From positions 124,001 to 188,000 of the forward strand of contig WBMZ01008662.1 of assembly GCA_013400975.1 (NCBI GenBank): a DNA stretch of 64,000 bases. Direction: 5' to 3'. Position numbers and translations under genes: made by a program. This document shows, piece by piece, positions 49,396 to 61,234 of the stretch (position 1 is its first letter; every line of letters starts with the position of its first letter). The DNA comes from Atrichornis clamosus. Lineage: Eukaryota; Chordata; Aves; Passeriformes; Menuridae. The notes under the pieces are model-generated. The model was not told the DNA's origin. It was given only the letters and a program-made list of their open reading frames with translations, and did no database searches.

Positions 49396-50199
49396 AGGTA
49401 CTGGACTGATAGCTCTCACTCTTTGCTTTCATGCATTGTTTTGGGCTTATTCTAGAAATGTTTAACCTGGGTGCCACAAGTGCAGGGAAAAACTGCAGGA
49501 ATACAACAGATGGAACCATGGGATAATAATACGACATGTTTAATAGGGCTCATGCAATGCCTGATAATAGTATGACTGAAAACAAACACGAAAAGTGATT
49601 TCCTTCATCTGTCTTAACAAAATTGCAGACACATTTGAATTTGTCAATACTTTTTGGTTTATTAACGATAAATTTGAAATAGGCATTAGAAGCTGCAAAC
49701 AGAGTTTGGTCATCCATCAAAGAGACAAACCTGATGGTCTGAGAAGGCTGCTGATTTCATCAGGGTTGTTTGTCTGCTTTTTCTAGCTACTTCTTTTTGT
49801 GGCCAGTCACTTCTGTTTTCAATCATTTGTGCAGTCAGGGAGAAATAATTTCTGCAAAATCAGTGAGAGAAGCCACAAGTCATCTCCCACTGACCCCTTT
49901 GATTTAATTTTGCCATGTTCCTCTGCCTACGGTCTGCAATATAATATAAAAAGCATTTAGAATTGAGCAGTCTGACTATGCTATTCCAGCATGTAGGTCA
50001 TCTGATCAGTTATGCCGCAGGCCCTGACACATAAGCTTCTGTGTTAATAAACTTTGGGACTGTGTGGATCAATTTCAGTATAAAAAGCTAATGCTAAACA
50101 AAAAACTTCAGCTATTTTTATTATTTTTTTAAATTTGGCACCATTTTTCCCCCCCAGAAGAAGATATTAGAAAGAGTTCATCACAAAAGTACAGGCAAA

Positions 50200-50800
50200 A
50201 CTTCAAATACTGGCTCCCTTTAAGCATCTGAAAAACTGCATGGAACTAACCTTCATGGCTTTCTAAGCCAAGTCTCTCTAATCTTTCAAATCCAGTTCAA
50301 TCTGCTTATCAACTTACTTGGCAGAATTAATATACTGAAATGGGCGCTTTGCCAAGTTTTTTATAACACTCAGTTTCTATTATGCCAATTCAATTACAAG
50401 TTATTTTTTTACAAAACTTAATAATAATAAATTAATTAATAGAAGCAAAAAGACCAATTAAGATATAGTTGACTACATTACAGCCTAAAGACATAATTAG
50501 TCTAATAAACATGAGAAAAGGATATTAAACACCTATATTTGTGCTGTGACATATTCAAATCTACATGGCACACAGAAAATGAGCAACAAAAATCATCGAA
50601 ATATATTTGAAATGAAGGCTGATTCATTTTCTCTTTGAAATACCAAAAGTAGACGATGCTAAATGGAAATATCTGAGTTCTGATTTGGATAATAAAACGT
50701 GTAACCGCTTTGCCTGCTCAGCCTGGAATGCCAATTGAGTTATAGCTTTCATAATTAGCACCTAACCAAAAATAAATTGGTTATCTACTGCTAAAACACT
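50200..50800. promoter_or_regulatory. Candidate conserved enhancer-like block
   Basis: AT-rich, non-repetitive sequence with many TAAT/ATTA cores: 'aaattaattaatag' near 50428, 'gaccaattaag' near 50451, 'cataattagtctaataaac' near 50492, and 'ccaattgagttatagctttc' followed by 'ataattagcacc' near 50731-50763. The density and variety of flanking bases differ from simple AT repeats and resemble homeobox-bound developmental enhancers. This is inference only. Confidence 0.2.
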
Positions 50801-52049
50801 GCTATTCTCAGCACAGCTTCTAACAGAATTGCTTCAGCCACAGTGGGAGGGATAACATTTGTAAACGGCTGTGCTGGTAATGTCCTAGTGACCTGACTTC
50901 AGAGCAAAGACATAAATACAATTTGTACTTATGTGTTGTCCAGGAGCCTGTTTACACCAAGAGTACTGTTACCATGCATAGGTATGTAAACAACACTCTG
51001 ATTATTTGTGTGAAGGCTTCTGTGGACTTTTCAAAACCTAGGATCTGACCATTGCAAACAGCTATTTGAAAACTCTCAGTTGACTTAATTCTTCAGACTG
51101 GGACATGGCCATTACAAGTTGAGCATAGACAGCATTCTCAAGTGCTTCTAATACCATATGAATGGAGAATTCCAGATATATTTACCTAAAAATGCATTAA
51201 AACTAAAACATACTGCACGTGAGCCAAGATTAAGGTACTCATATTGTAAAAGGCTGCAATAAATCACTGCACTGAAGACAGAAAAAAATTTTATTGATAA
51301 AACTAGCCTTGAGATTTGATGTTATTTACCACAATAAAAAAAAGGAGAAATATTATTATTTCACCATGCAGCTGGTTGTGTATCTGCCCTTCTTGCTCTT
51401 TTGTAAAAAGGTTATTATGAGAATTAGCAAAAGCTCCCAATGACCTCATGAAGAAACTGTCTGATCTAGAGGCAAGCAATACTTGGTCAGAAGAGATGTC
51501 AGGCTTCTTGGTTTTTTATTGAGGTATCCTCAGTTCCTGCTTGCTCTCTGGCACTTCTTATGAGAGAAACCAAATAGGTTTGTGGTTTCCATTGGATCAG
51601 TTCTGCAATTCTTAAAATATAAACGTTTATTATGTACAGATGGTTAGATTTGTAGGACAAGTATCATTGCTATGTCCTGTGGAATGGTAATGGTCTGGGA
51701 TGGTGACCAAGAATTTTGAGCAAACTGCCTAAGTGGATCTACATTCACTTATTTTCTTTGTAGATCACAAACCCTGACACAGGTCTCTAGGATGTAGCAG
51801 TCACTTTACGTCTGTGCTTGATACTTGCATTATCTTTCCTTCTATCAAAAGACATAAAGAATACAAAAATCCTGAAGATCTGTCATCACAATTTTAATAA
51901 TAGGCTCAACTAGTGATGTTAGACTAAAGTGGTGAGGGAAGAACAGCCTGACAAGTCAAGCCCAGAGCTGTACTCAGAGCTGAATGTCTCTGAAAGAGTG
52001 AAAAGAGGCACAACTCCCTCAGAGAATCCCTGTTCTGATCTTATCTCAC

Positions 52050-53621
52050 CCACCAGCTTCTTCTTAACCAAAGCCCATCCCTTGTCTCTACACCTTACTC
52101 CTGAAAGGATGGTAATATCTATCCAAGAAAAGGACAAGCTCTGAAGCTTTTATCAGTTAAACACTACATCAGGATGTGCCCACACTGTATGATGCTGACA
52201 GGAGCTGTTTTGAGTACCAAAACTCCTATGCCTAGCTCTGCTGAATTCCCAGACGAAGTGCTGAGCTGCCTTCCAGACCTGTGCCAGGTGTTTAAACCCT
52301 TTTGCATGTATGGCACAGCCCTGTGCTACCTGTGGAGACTGTCAATATCAGGACAATGAGGGGTGCACATAGACTGAAGCACACAGGAACATGCCCAGAT
52401 CCTCAGTGTGCTTGGCTCTTTTAGTCCATTCCTAAGATAAATCATCTTGATTTCTTTAAGTGAGTTTGTGGTCTCATGCAAGAAAGATTGCTGGACTGAA
52501 GTAATGATCACTTTCTTTTCATGTGAATGTTTAACAGAAGAACTCTAGAAAATAACAATGGAAATCAAATTCTGGTTCTTCTGATCAGTTCTTCTTGACT
52601 AGCTTCTCATTCTAATTAGTACAAAAATTTAATTAGCAAAACTGTTAATGAATGTTTTTGTGTATATATTTCACACCCTCACCCCTACTTCTGTCACAGA
52701 TCTCATCTGGATTGCTTGCAGTATGTACACATCCCTTTTAGCAAAGTTAACCACTATGTGTCATGTTCCACTGGGAGAAAATGGTGTGTCATTATTCTCA
52801 ATATTTAACAAAATGCATTTGAAGTAACATTAAACCATATAAACTGTCAAAACAGAAAAGTTTAGGGCTCAGCACACTAGGAGAAGTTCTGTCTTCAGTC
52901 TGGATTGAGGTGGAGAACTCTAGACTGTGCTCAAGACAGTGCTTGAACTAAAAACTGGGTGTTCTGTTCCATCACTTGCCTTATAAATTGGTATTTTGCT
53001 TATTCCAAGGATGTTATAGGTCTTCCAATGCACTGGCACAACTTAGAAATACATTAAGCAATGCAATCTTTAGTGCACAATGCAAAAACTGACAGAAATG
53101 GGTATTTTACACTCTTTCCATTTCTGAAACATTTTTTTTTCAGATTTACCTGGATTCTTATGGTTCAATTGAGGTCCACAGAACAAGCCAAAGGCCGTGT
53201 CAGAAGTCAGTGGCAGAAGGCCTAAGCACTAAAACCAAGAGCCTGTCTTCAGCTCTTTTTGAAAGGTTTGAGCATGGCTTTTCTAATGGGAGCATGTCCA
53301 GCCAGCAGTCGCTGCATGGGGAATGGGAATATCCTGCTAAATGGAAATGTTTAAATCTAGCCGGTGTGTGCATGGGGAGGTACTAGAGTGTTTTGAAGGA
53401 TCCAGCCCGGATGGGTGTGTTGGGCTCTGCCCTGCAGCAGTAGCGCAGACAGAGCCAGGGGGTGTCCCTGCACAGCAGTGCCCCGTGCCATGGGCTGTAA
53501 GGGATTTCCGCCACAGGCAGCCCCGGGCGCTGGGAGTCACCTCGATGGGATCGGGCCCACCCTGAGCTGAAACACCTGGGGTTGGCCCGGCCCTGAACAT
53601 TCCTGTGATGCACATCAGCTG
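52050..53621 (-). other. Hypothetical five-exon chain (minus strand)
   Basis: Read on the minus strand, five open segments join in frame: 53621-53541 (81 nt, phase 0 to 0), 53228-53150 (79 nt, 0 to 1), 52714-52683 (32 nt, 1 to 0), 52329-52218 (112 nt, 0 to 1), 52100-52050 (51 nt, 1 to 1). Donors include 'ATCCAG|gtaaat' and 'GGTGG|gtgaga'; acceptors include 'ccttatctttctgctccaag', 'gctcttggttttag' and 'gatattaccatcctttcag'. The fourth piece contains AIHAKGFKHLAQVWKAAQHF. I cannot match any part to a known protein. Chance pseudo-exons are common and frames were selected after inspection, so confidence is low. Confidence 0.2.
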
Positions 53622-54699
53622 CTTGGAGCAGAAAGATAAGGAACTGGTGAAAGGTCACTGATAAGTCCATGGGCTGGGGAAATGAGATCTAGCTGAGTTT
53701 CTGCAGAATGTTTATTAGAGTGTATGCACATAAAGCAACCAAATTATTTCCAGATCTAAACCAGATATGGAAACAAGTCAGGTGCTTTTTGTGTGGTGCT
53801 GCATTTACAGGAGCAATTCAGCCGCTTCAGCTTGGTGCTGTGTCTGCAGTGGGTGATGGCCCTCCGGGGTCTTTGCTGCCTTTGGAGCAGGCTTCTCCCC
53901 TGCTCGGCCAGTGGCTGCTCACAGCTGCCAGTGAGTTGACTATAAGCCCCTCTTCTGTCTGGACACCGCTCGTGATGGATATTTTCCAAATAGATCGCTA
54001 CAAACATGCTGATGTGATGCATCAGAAATAAAAGAGAGCTACCCAGTAGAAATTATACACTCATTGCATCTTTTTCCGTTTTGTGAATTTATAAACCACA
54101 GACAATTATTTGCATCATAAAAAAGAGGAAAATATTACCAGTCTTATTCCACCACAAGATTATGCTTCTCTTTTAAGGAGAGGTTTTATTTTCATTTTAC
54201 TGTGGACAGTGAGGTTTCATATTAATGTTACGTGTCAATATTTTTTCACATATGTAAAGCACAGTTAAACTCTGGAAATCATTCCAATAGGAAGTTACAG
54301 AAACCATAAATAAAAATCACTTAATAATGACAAATTCATGACTAAAAGGCTCATCAGTGTCTTTAAATACCCTGATACAAATGTAAACTCCATCTCAGCA
54401 TGTTCCTAAACTTGTGACTACTAGAATGGGAGGTGATCTTGTAAAGCAGTGTGTAATTGCTTTGCTTTTAATTAACCCTTAAGTTGACATCTCTTGATAC
54501 CAGACTAGATTGAGCCTCATTCTGAGTGTGTAGATTTTAAAGAATTTGACCTTCCTCACACATAATAACTTTACTCTTTCCAAATGCAGATCTTGTCATG
54601 GAAGACGTAACTGCCAGAGATATTCAGTATATGCTTTCAGGGAGCAGCTCTCTGGGGCTCTGGTGGGCAGCTGAGCAGGGGCAGCCCTGTGCCCTGGCA

Positions 54700-54990
54700 G
54701 CAGGAATGGCCAGGGACCTCTTGGGCTGCACAAACAGGGTCATAGCCATTAGACCCAGAGAGATGGGACCTATCAGACCACATTTGGAATACTGGATCCA
54801 GTTCTCCCACTCTCTAATCCAGCATAAGGAGGACCTCAATAAATGTGTTAAATGGAAGAATCTAAACTGTAGTGTTAAGTCAAGAGTCCATCCATCTTCA
54901 GGATGATTATGGGTTGGAGAACCTGTTGCCCTGTGAGGAAAGGATGACTATGCACAAGTTGAGGACTCTTCAGGGATGAGATGTCCTCAC
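54700..54990 (+). mobile_element. CR1 LINE internal fragment
   Basis: 'gggacctcttgggctgcaca' onward, 'aggccacatttggaatactgg'-like sequence, 'ggttggagaacctgttgcc' and 'ctgtgaggaaaggatgacta' follow the CR1 segment just downstream of the reverse transcriptase core. One + frame still gives RDLLGCTNRVIAIRPRE and IRPHLEYWIQFSHS, which match the conserved C-terminal part of CR1 ORF2. Ends are diffuse. It may be a separate insertion from the next element, because it represents a later part of CR1 yet lies before an earlier part. Confidence 0.75.
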
Positions 54991-55146
54991 CTCAGCCCAT
55001 TGTGCATTTGCATTGACTTAGCCAGTGGTGGGAATCAACTCTATCCACTCTCTCCATTGTCATGCCTGTTTGGTCTAGTCATGATGGACGCTGTTTCTGC
55101 TTAGCTGAGTTATCCAGTTATCCACGGGATATCCAATTGGTAATAA

Positions 55147-55756
55147 ATTGTGAAGGCTGGGAAGGATCTACAGGTCTTTCAGCCTGACCTCAGTGCCAGG
55201 GAAGGTTATGAAGCAGATCATCTTCAGTGCCATCATGCCCCATGTACAGGAAAACCAGGGGATCAGGCCCAGCCAGCAGAGGTTTAGGACAGGCAGGTCC
55301 TGCTTGAGCAACCTGATCTCCTTCTATGACCAGGTGACATGCCTAGTGGATGAAGGAAAGGCTGTGGATGTCATCTACCTGGACTTCAGTAAAGCCTTCA
55401 ATACTGTCTCCCACAGCGTTCTCCTGGAGAGGAGGAAATGGCCTTAAGCTGCACCAGGAAAGGTTCAGGCTGCTCATTAGGAACAATTTTTTCACTGAAA
55501 GATTGGTTAAGCATTGGAATGGGCTGCCCAGGGAAGTGATGGAGTCACTATCCCTGTAAATGTTCAAAAAACTGGAAGTGGCACTTAGTGCTGTGGTGTA
55601 GTTGACTTAGTTCACTCAAAGGTTGGACTCGATGATCTTNTGTTCAAAAAAAGTGGCACTTAGTGCTGTGGTGTAGTTGACTTAGTTCACTCAAAGGTTG
55701 GACTCGATGATCTTGAAGGCCTTTTCCAACCTTAATGATTTTATGACTCTGTGATT
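55147..55756 (+). mobile_element. CR1 LINE with internal deletion, split by an assembly join
   Basis: Positions 55160-55437 encode the N-terminal half of a reverse transcriptase domain. The open frame around 55193-55447 includes RTGRSCLSNLISFYDQ and the motif-A region VIYLDFSKAFNTVSH, where the catalytic Asp of 'YLD' is kept and a later conserved Asp is Asn. At about 55431-55440 the sequence jumps straight to the CR1 3' region ('aggaaatggccttaagctgc', 'cattggaatgggctgccca'), so the palm remainder including the YXDD box, the thumb and more are missing. It ends at about 55755 with 'aacctt' and the octamer-like 'ttatgactctgtga'. A single N at 55640 lies inside the 3' part, and the sequence before it is repeated after it. 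Non-functional. Confidence 0.88.
55561..55714. other. Duplicated 79/74-bp block around a single N (assembly join)
   Basis: The 79 bases at 55561-55639 ('tgttcaaaaaactgg' to 'ctcgatgatctt') are followed by N at 55640 and then by 74 nearly identical bases at 55641-55714, which lack 5 bases near the start ('actggaagtgg' versus 'aagtgg'). An exact repeat ending precisely at an N is the signature of two overlapping contig ends placed side by side. Confidence 0.85.
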
Positions 55757-55818
55757 TTTCATATCCACAATGTTTCATACAGAATTAGTAAAAATTAAAG
55801 AAAGTGAATGACATCTGT

Positions 55819-55836
55819 AAATAATAATAATAATAA
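55819..55836 (+). repeat. (AAT)n microsatellite
   Basis: Six uninterrupted AAT units, 'aataataataataataag'. It lies just after the end of the CR1 element and is probably an independent simple repeat. Confidence 0.85.
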
Positions 55837-58388
55837 GAAACAAAAATGATATTTTCAGGGTTCTCCCTCCTGACACACCTCTGTGTTTTGGTCTACATGG
55901 GTGTTTCATAGCATTAGTCTTACTAATGGCACAGATGCAGATACCCCTTAGTTCTAGGTTCTGTTCCAGAAGGATGGAGTAGTGTGACACCACATGCGGC
56001 TTCAAAATTAAGGCAATAGTACTAACTAATCTAAGAAGTTGTCACTGTAGTGCTGAATCCGAATTCAAAGCACTGCTGAATCTGATATCAGCAATTGCTC
56101 TGCCTTTGATTCTTACAGGTTCAACTAAGCAAACAAAAAACAAAGAGGCAATGACAGTTTTGATTCTCTTCCTCCCTTGAATGGCTTGGTATCAAAGAGT
56201 GATCTGGTTCTGTGGCATTGTTCAGACTCTCTCATTTCTTTGTTTTCAGGAGAAATAGGACTTAGTAATAGCAATAGGTATCCAAAAAAGGAGGTAAGTG
56301 AGCAGATGTGCTGAGAAAATCACTTGGTAGAAATCTCCCCCTTGGGCTACTAAACATATGAGGAGTATATGAACTCCTCATAAAAGCTCTGCATCCCTTG
56401 GCTCTCTGATAGCAATTATGATCAACCTGCAACCAAGCAGCTTAAAAGACTGCTCGGCAGCTGCATTTGCTCAGTTCTCAGAGGCAGCCATGAGTCAGTA
56501 GAAACAAATTCAGTCTGTGTGACTTTGCACAGCCTTCTGCTCACAATTACAATCAAGATGGATGGACAGCATTTCTTTGATTTTTTTTTTTCTTACAGAG
56601 ACACCCTCTGGAGACCACACATGCACTGCTGCAATTACTATCCAGCAGATCAATACCAAGACAGAAAAATGTGGTTAATGAATGTTCCAAGGTTACTACC
56701 AGTCAGTGCAGTGTCATTAAAGGGATGCAGAACTACATGTAGAATTACCTGAAAAGTATTATGAAGGCTCAATTTACATAGAAATGTCCTATTTTTACCC
56801 CTTTCCTCCACATTGTGGACAAAATCTGTGCTACAAATGTCTACACATCTCCTTGTTTAACTCCAACTCCAATGAACATAAAAGGAGGTTGTCACCAAGC
56901 TTATTGCAGTCATACCTTTAGATTGCACTACCACTACACCCAAACTGCAGCCACAGGCATGACGCAGTACCCTGGCACAGGTATAATGCTAGTTTGAACC
57001 AGGCTGAGAAGCAGCAGCAGGCTGGCAGACTACGTTAAGTCAGCCGACGTTGTGGTGTTTTCTTCTGAGTTTTGGGCTTCTGCTGTTGGGCCAGCAGCCT
57101 GACCAGGAGTTAGGTAGCTAAAAGCCAATGTGGGTCAAGATTGACATATCAGCAGTGCTAGTTTAGGGCAAGTGAGTTTCTGATCCCGAAGTCTCATTGT
57201 CTTGTCACACTGGTACAAAAAGAAACGAAGATATGTTTTTCTAAATTAACACAAGAAAATAATTTGACTCACAATGTCCATGTCTTATCACACTGTGCTC
57301 TTAAAACAACAGTTCAGCAGACAGCTAAGCCAGTTTCCAGTGGAAAACAAGTCCAATGTTAAACGATGATTGCTCCATTCTATCTTTTTCTGGATATCAT
57401 TTTATATTTTTTCAAATATCCAGAACAACAATATAGTTACAGCACGTATCAGTGGTGAGTACAGGTTCCAAGACACCACAAACTGTCCCACAGCAGCTAG
57501 CGACATTAGAGTGATATCACATGGGGATCACCGTGTTGCTGGCTTGAAGAGTTTCTGTGTTCCCTCTCCCTGACAACCCAAATCTGGGTGCTGGCTTGTT
57601 ATCCTGGGCCACAGCGCACCATATTTCTTGTTACATCATTTGGCAGCCTTGTTTCGTGAGGTTTCCACCGGGACAATTTCCACTCGTTAGCTGGATAAGC
57701 TGCCCAACACCTTTACAGTGTCCAGGCGGTAATATTGCCAGGGAAGTGCATTTCAGCCAAGACAATCAACTGTTATGGGGAGCCTTGGGAAGACAGTGTG
57801 GGGGTAAAATTAATAGTTCTTGGTACAGATAGACAGTCCCTGCTGGTAGCAAGCATGCTGCTGATCACGCTGCCTTTCTGTTGTTCAGGCCTACCCATGT
57901 CAAATATCCTAAAAAAACACAGTATGCAGCTGTTTAGGGATGCTGATGTTTAGTACCTAAAGCTGTCAAGTAATGAGTCAGCAGGACTCTCTCCACGGAA
58001 AGGCTGTGATTGAAGGGCCTGTAGGCAGACCTGGGACACCTATTTTGCTGCTGCTTGCAAGCAGTTTAAATGCTGGATTATAAGCTCCAGGCCAGAACGG
58101 ATATCTTGCAGAACTTCCACAGCCCAAGACTGGCTAGGAGTGTCATTGCTACTGGCACCAAAATGGATGAAAAAGATCTGTTTGTGCTGCATCACATATC
58201 AATTAGACTGCAGAGGAGGTTTACCCTGAATCTGCCTGTGCTCCAGATCTGAAATGCATCTTTCATTTCCTGGTCTTTTTGGTGTCAGAATCAGGAGAAG
58301 TCAGACTGCTTGGACACTAAATTCTTTGAAGCACAGAGAATAGTACAGTGTTTATACTGCATCTGCTCACTAAGTACCCATCAGTAAC

Positions 58389-60427
58389 CTGGTTTAGAAA
58401 AGAGCTTTTGGTATCACACAGCAGCATCCCTAACCAGCTGCCAAAGGGGAGGCTGGTCTCCCAGTCCCCACAGCAGGTCTGAAGTCTGTGTGGTTCTCCT
58501 CTCTGCTGGCTTCCCTGCTTCTGCAGTCTCAGCTGGACAGTGGCCTGCTTTTCACAGCAGGAACAGAGAGACCACTTCTGCAGTCTAGCCTGGAAAATCC
58601 AGTCTGGAAATTCAGATGGATAGGTTGTATAAACTGCTGTCCTAATATTACTGCATTGGATAATTACTGCTAATGCATGTCTTCCTATGGCACAGTGACA
58701 TCTACAGTCCATGTTTAAAATGAGGATATGATTTTACTAATGTCATAATGTTCTGCACTTTTAGGCTTGTTCTGCTTGAAAAGAAATGATGCCATTGCCT
58801 GTGATGTCCAAGTGTACTGCAGGATGCTGCCAACGCAGTGTGTACAAATTCTGGACCAGTGGGACATGAGGCAGCTCCAGTCTAAAAGCTCTATGACTTG
58901 TTATTTTCATCCTGAGCCTGCCTTGTGACTATGCTTCCCATAATAAATACACAAGCAGGCTCTTCTTTTCTGTGTGAGTGCATTGATGCTCAGCTCTTGC
59001 TACTGTCTGTAATGTGTCTCAGGCATTTGGCCATCACTTTCATCCTCTGCTCTTTTCTGTTCTGAAGTGCTTACAGGTTATTGACCAAGGCAGCCTAATA
59101 AGATAAGTTTTCCTGGAATTTACCATTCCAAGGAAACTGCGTTCCTTGCAGCAGTCCTGAGACAAGTAACCTCTTTTTGCATAACTTCCTGTATGAACTT
59201 TTCCTTCACTCTTTCATCTGTCTAAACTTAACTTCTGGCCCTGTTTATTTAGCATTAGCCCATCAGGCTGGGCTTTTTCCTAAGTTGTTCTGAGCCATCT
59301 GTCATGCTTTTTGCTATATAAATACAAAGTCAGATCAAAATATCATCTATGTAAACTTTAGCACATTGAGCTGTTTAAAATATAAATACAGAGAAATCTT
59401 GTGGTTTGGGTGAAACACCTGGAGCTGAATCAACTCAGACCATGGTCTGAGACACAGACTCTGTGACTATGTCAAAACATCTGGGTTTGGGAGATCTCAG
59501 CAGACCTTTGGTCTGGGTGCACTTTCCAGCTTTGTTATTACCTTGTATCAAATTGAAGTTGGGAATGGCAACATTTTCCTCACCACCTTCCAGAGCTTGG
59601 TTTCTCACAGGTCTTAACATCAAGGAAATAAGTACAGGGCTCAGGAATTTCCTCAGACTGCAGTTGCTTTTTGAGATGCAGACAGTGTCTCCCAAGGGGA
59701 GTGCTGAATGAAAACACGCATGATCTATTACTTTCTCAAATCACCCGTTAGACCCAGGCTGATTCATCAGGCGTGGAAAAACCATGGACACTGATCATCT
59801 GTCCTGGCATTTCTATCTTAGTTGAAATTTGAAGATGTTTTCTTTTTGTGTATTTGATCAGGTCTAGTTCCTGTAATTGACTAGGTTTTATCCAAAATGT
59901 GTGATGATGATGCTCAGTTGCTGCCTGACTTCTCAGGGCGAGTAATTTACAAGAGCATCTTGCATTTTGTCTGGATGGCCTAGAATAATATCTTTGTACA
60001 TTTCAGAATCATTTTCCTGAATGGTCTGAACAATTTGACATCTAAGTCAAATCTAAGCTCAATCAGGAGCCAGAAAGCCGGCCCCCCTCTGCCTCTGTTT
60101 TTGACATTCCCAGTCCTGCTGCATCTCTCAAAATACATCAGAAGAAATCACTAAGAATGGGCTTAATGCTCCATGAAGTTGTAGATACCTTCTTTTAAAA
60201 TGGTGATGGAGCTGCCTTTGCCATGCTGTCTAACTAGCCTGGATGTCCATGGAAGATGAGGGGAGACACTGTAGGTATTCACATTTTTGAGCTGCCTGAG
60301 GCAGCTGCCTTAGCTCTGAAGCAGAATACTCAAGGTCCTCATTTTCTTTGTCTGGTCAGAGAAAGAGTTGTCTTTGGATGTCAACTCACCTAAGACAGTA
60401 TAAATATCCCTCATCTTTTTGTTCACT
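58389..60427 (-). other. Hypothetical four-exon chain (minus strand)
   Basis: On the minus strand, 60427-60390 (38 nt, phase 0 to 2), 59612-59542 (71 nt, 2 to 1), 59144-59124 (21 nt, 1 to 1) and 58603-58389 (215 nt, 1 to 0) join without a stop. Donors are 'CTTAG|gtgagt', 'ACAAG|gtaata', 'GGAATG|gtaaat' and 'ACCAG|gttact'; acceptors include 'atccatctgaatttccag' and 'atttccttgatgttaag'. The last piece gives 71 open codons including KQATVQLRLQKQGSQQRGE. No known protein is recognised and the caveats on chance pseudo-exons apply. Confidence 0.18.
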
Positions 60428-61234
60428 CTGTGATATCTCAAAGTAAGAACCTCTGCAACTTGTTTTGTAGCACAATTTCTTGGAGACATAGACAGTCTTT
60501 TCCAGATATATTCTAGTGAGAGCTTAGCTGCCTTCTACAAGACATTATAAATTCTTTCTTGTTTTGGATAGTCCCTTCTTCTCTAGCTCTTGCCTTTGGT
60601 GAAAACGAGAACTTCAGATCCATTCTAAGCCAATGACACCGTGCTGTTGCTGTGGCAGTCCACTGAACCACACTTCTTAAGATCTGAATGTTTCATGTTC
60701 TTTCAGTGTTAAAATGACTAGTCCTTGTGCTATGCTGCCTTGGACATGTTATATAAATACATGTTCATTTGCTTTCACGGTATTGACATATTCCTCTGCT
60801 GTTTCTGCTTTCAGCTCCAATCTTAGGAACACTTCAGAATTCCTATCGTTTCTGTCTTCCTTTCCATGTTCTACATGGTGAAATGCTATCTGCAATCTCT
60901 TACACTCTGATAATTCATTCAAATTCTTGCATCATCTTCCAACATCTTTTTGTCTTGCCTTTCAGAGTTTATCAAAGAACACCTGCTCTTGTGGATTGTG
61001 ATTTTAAGATTTCCCCTTTTTTTTTTTGCCTTGGGCCTATTTTTATTTTCTCTTGGATGTCAAGTAAGACATTTTTGAAGTCCAGACTTTGTTTGTTTAG
61101 AGTCTGAGGATTTAAGTGCTGGAACTTAGTCCCTCTCCAAATGGTAAAGTGGGTTCTTTCACATTGGAGGTTTCTCTAACTGTGGTTTCAGTTTCTGTTT
61201 GAGCTTCACATACATGAGTGCTTTGTTCTCTTGT

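Larger units (their letters stand above)
49396..54699. other. Non-coding DNA with a candidate CNE and hypothetical exons
   Basis: No known gene is recognised. The stretch holds an AT-rich motif-dense block (50200-50800, listed separately), a GC- and CpG-richer patch at about 53390-53600, and a cluster of minus-strand splice-like open segments from 53621 down to 52050 (listed separately). A + frame at 53708-54031 ends just before an AATAAA but has no recognisable content. Confidence 0.4.
55757..61234. other. Non-coding DNA, no gene recognised
   Basis: No gene or transposon was recognised. It includes an (AAT)n microsatellite at 55819-55836 and a GC-richer patch near 58430-58570. Minus-strand splice-like segments at 60427-58389 are listed separately. 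Confidence 0.4.

Noticed and set aside
53708..54031. 107-codon + strand frame followed by AATAAA as a small gene
   Set aside because: No recognisable domain, no supporting promoter or splice evidence, and the AATAAA overlaps AT-rich background where such hexamers are common.
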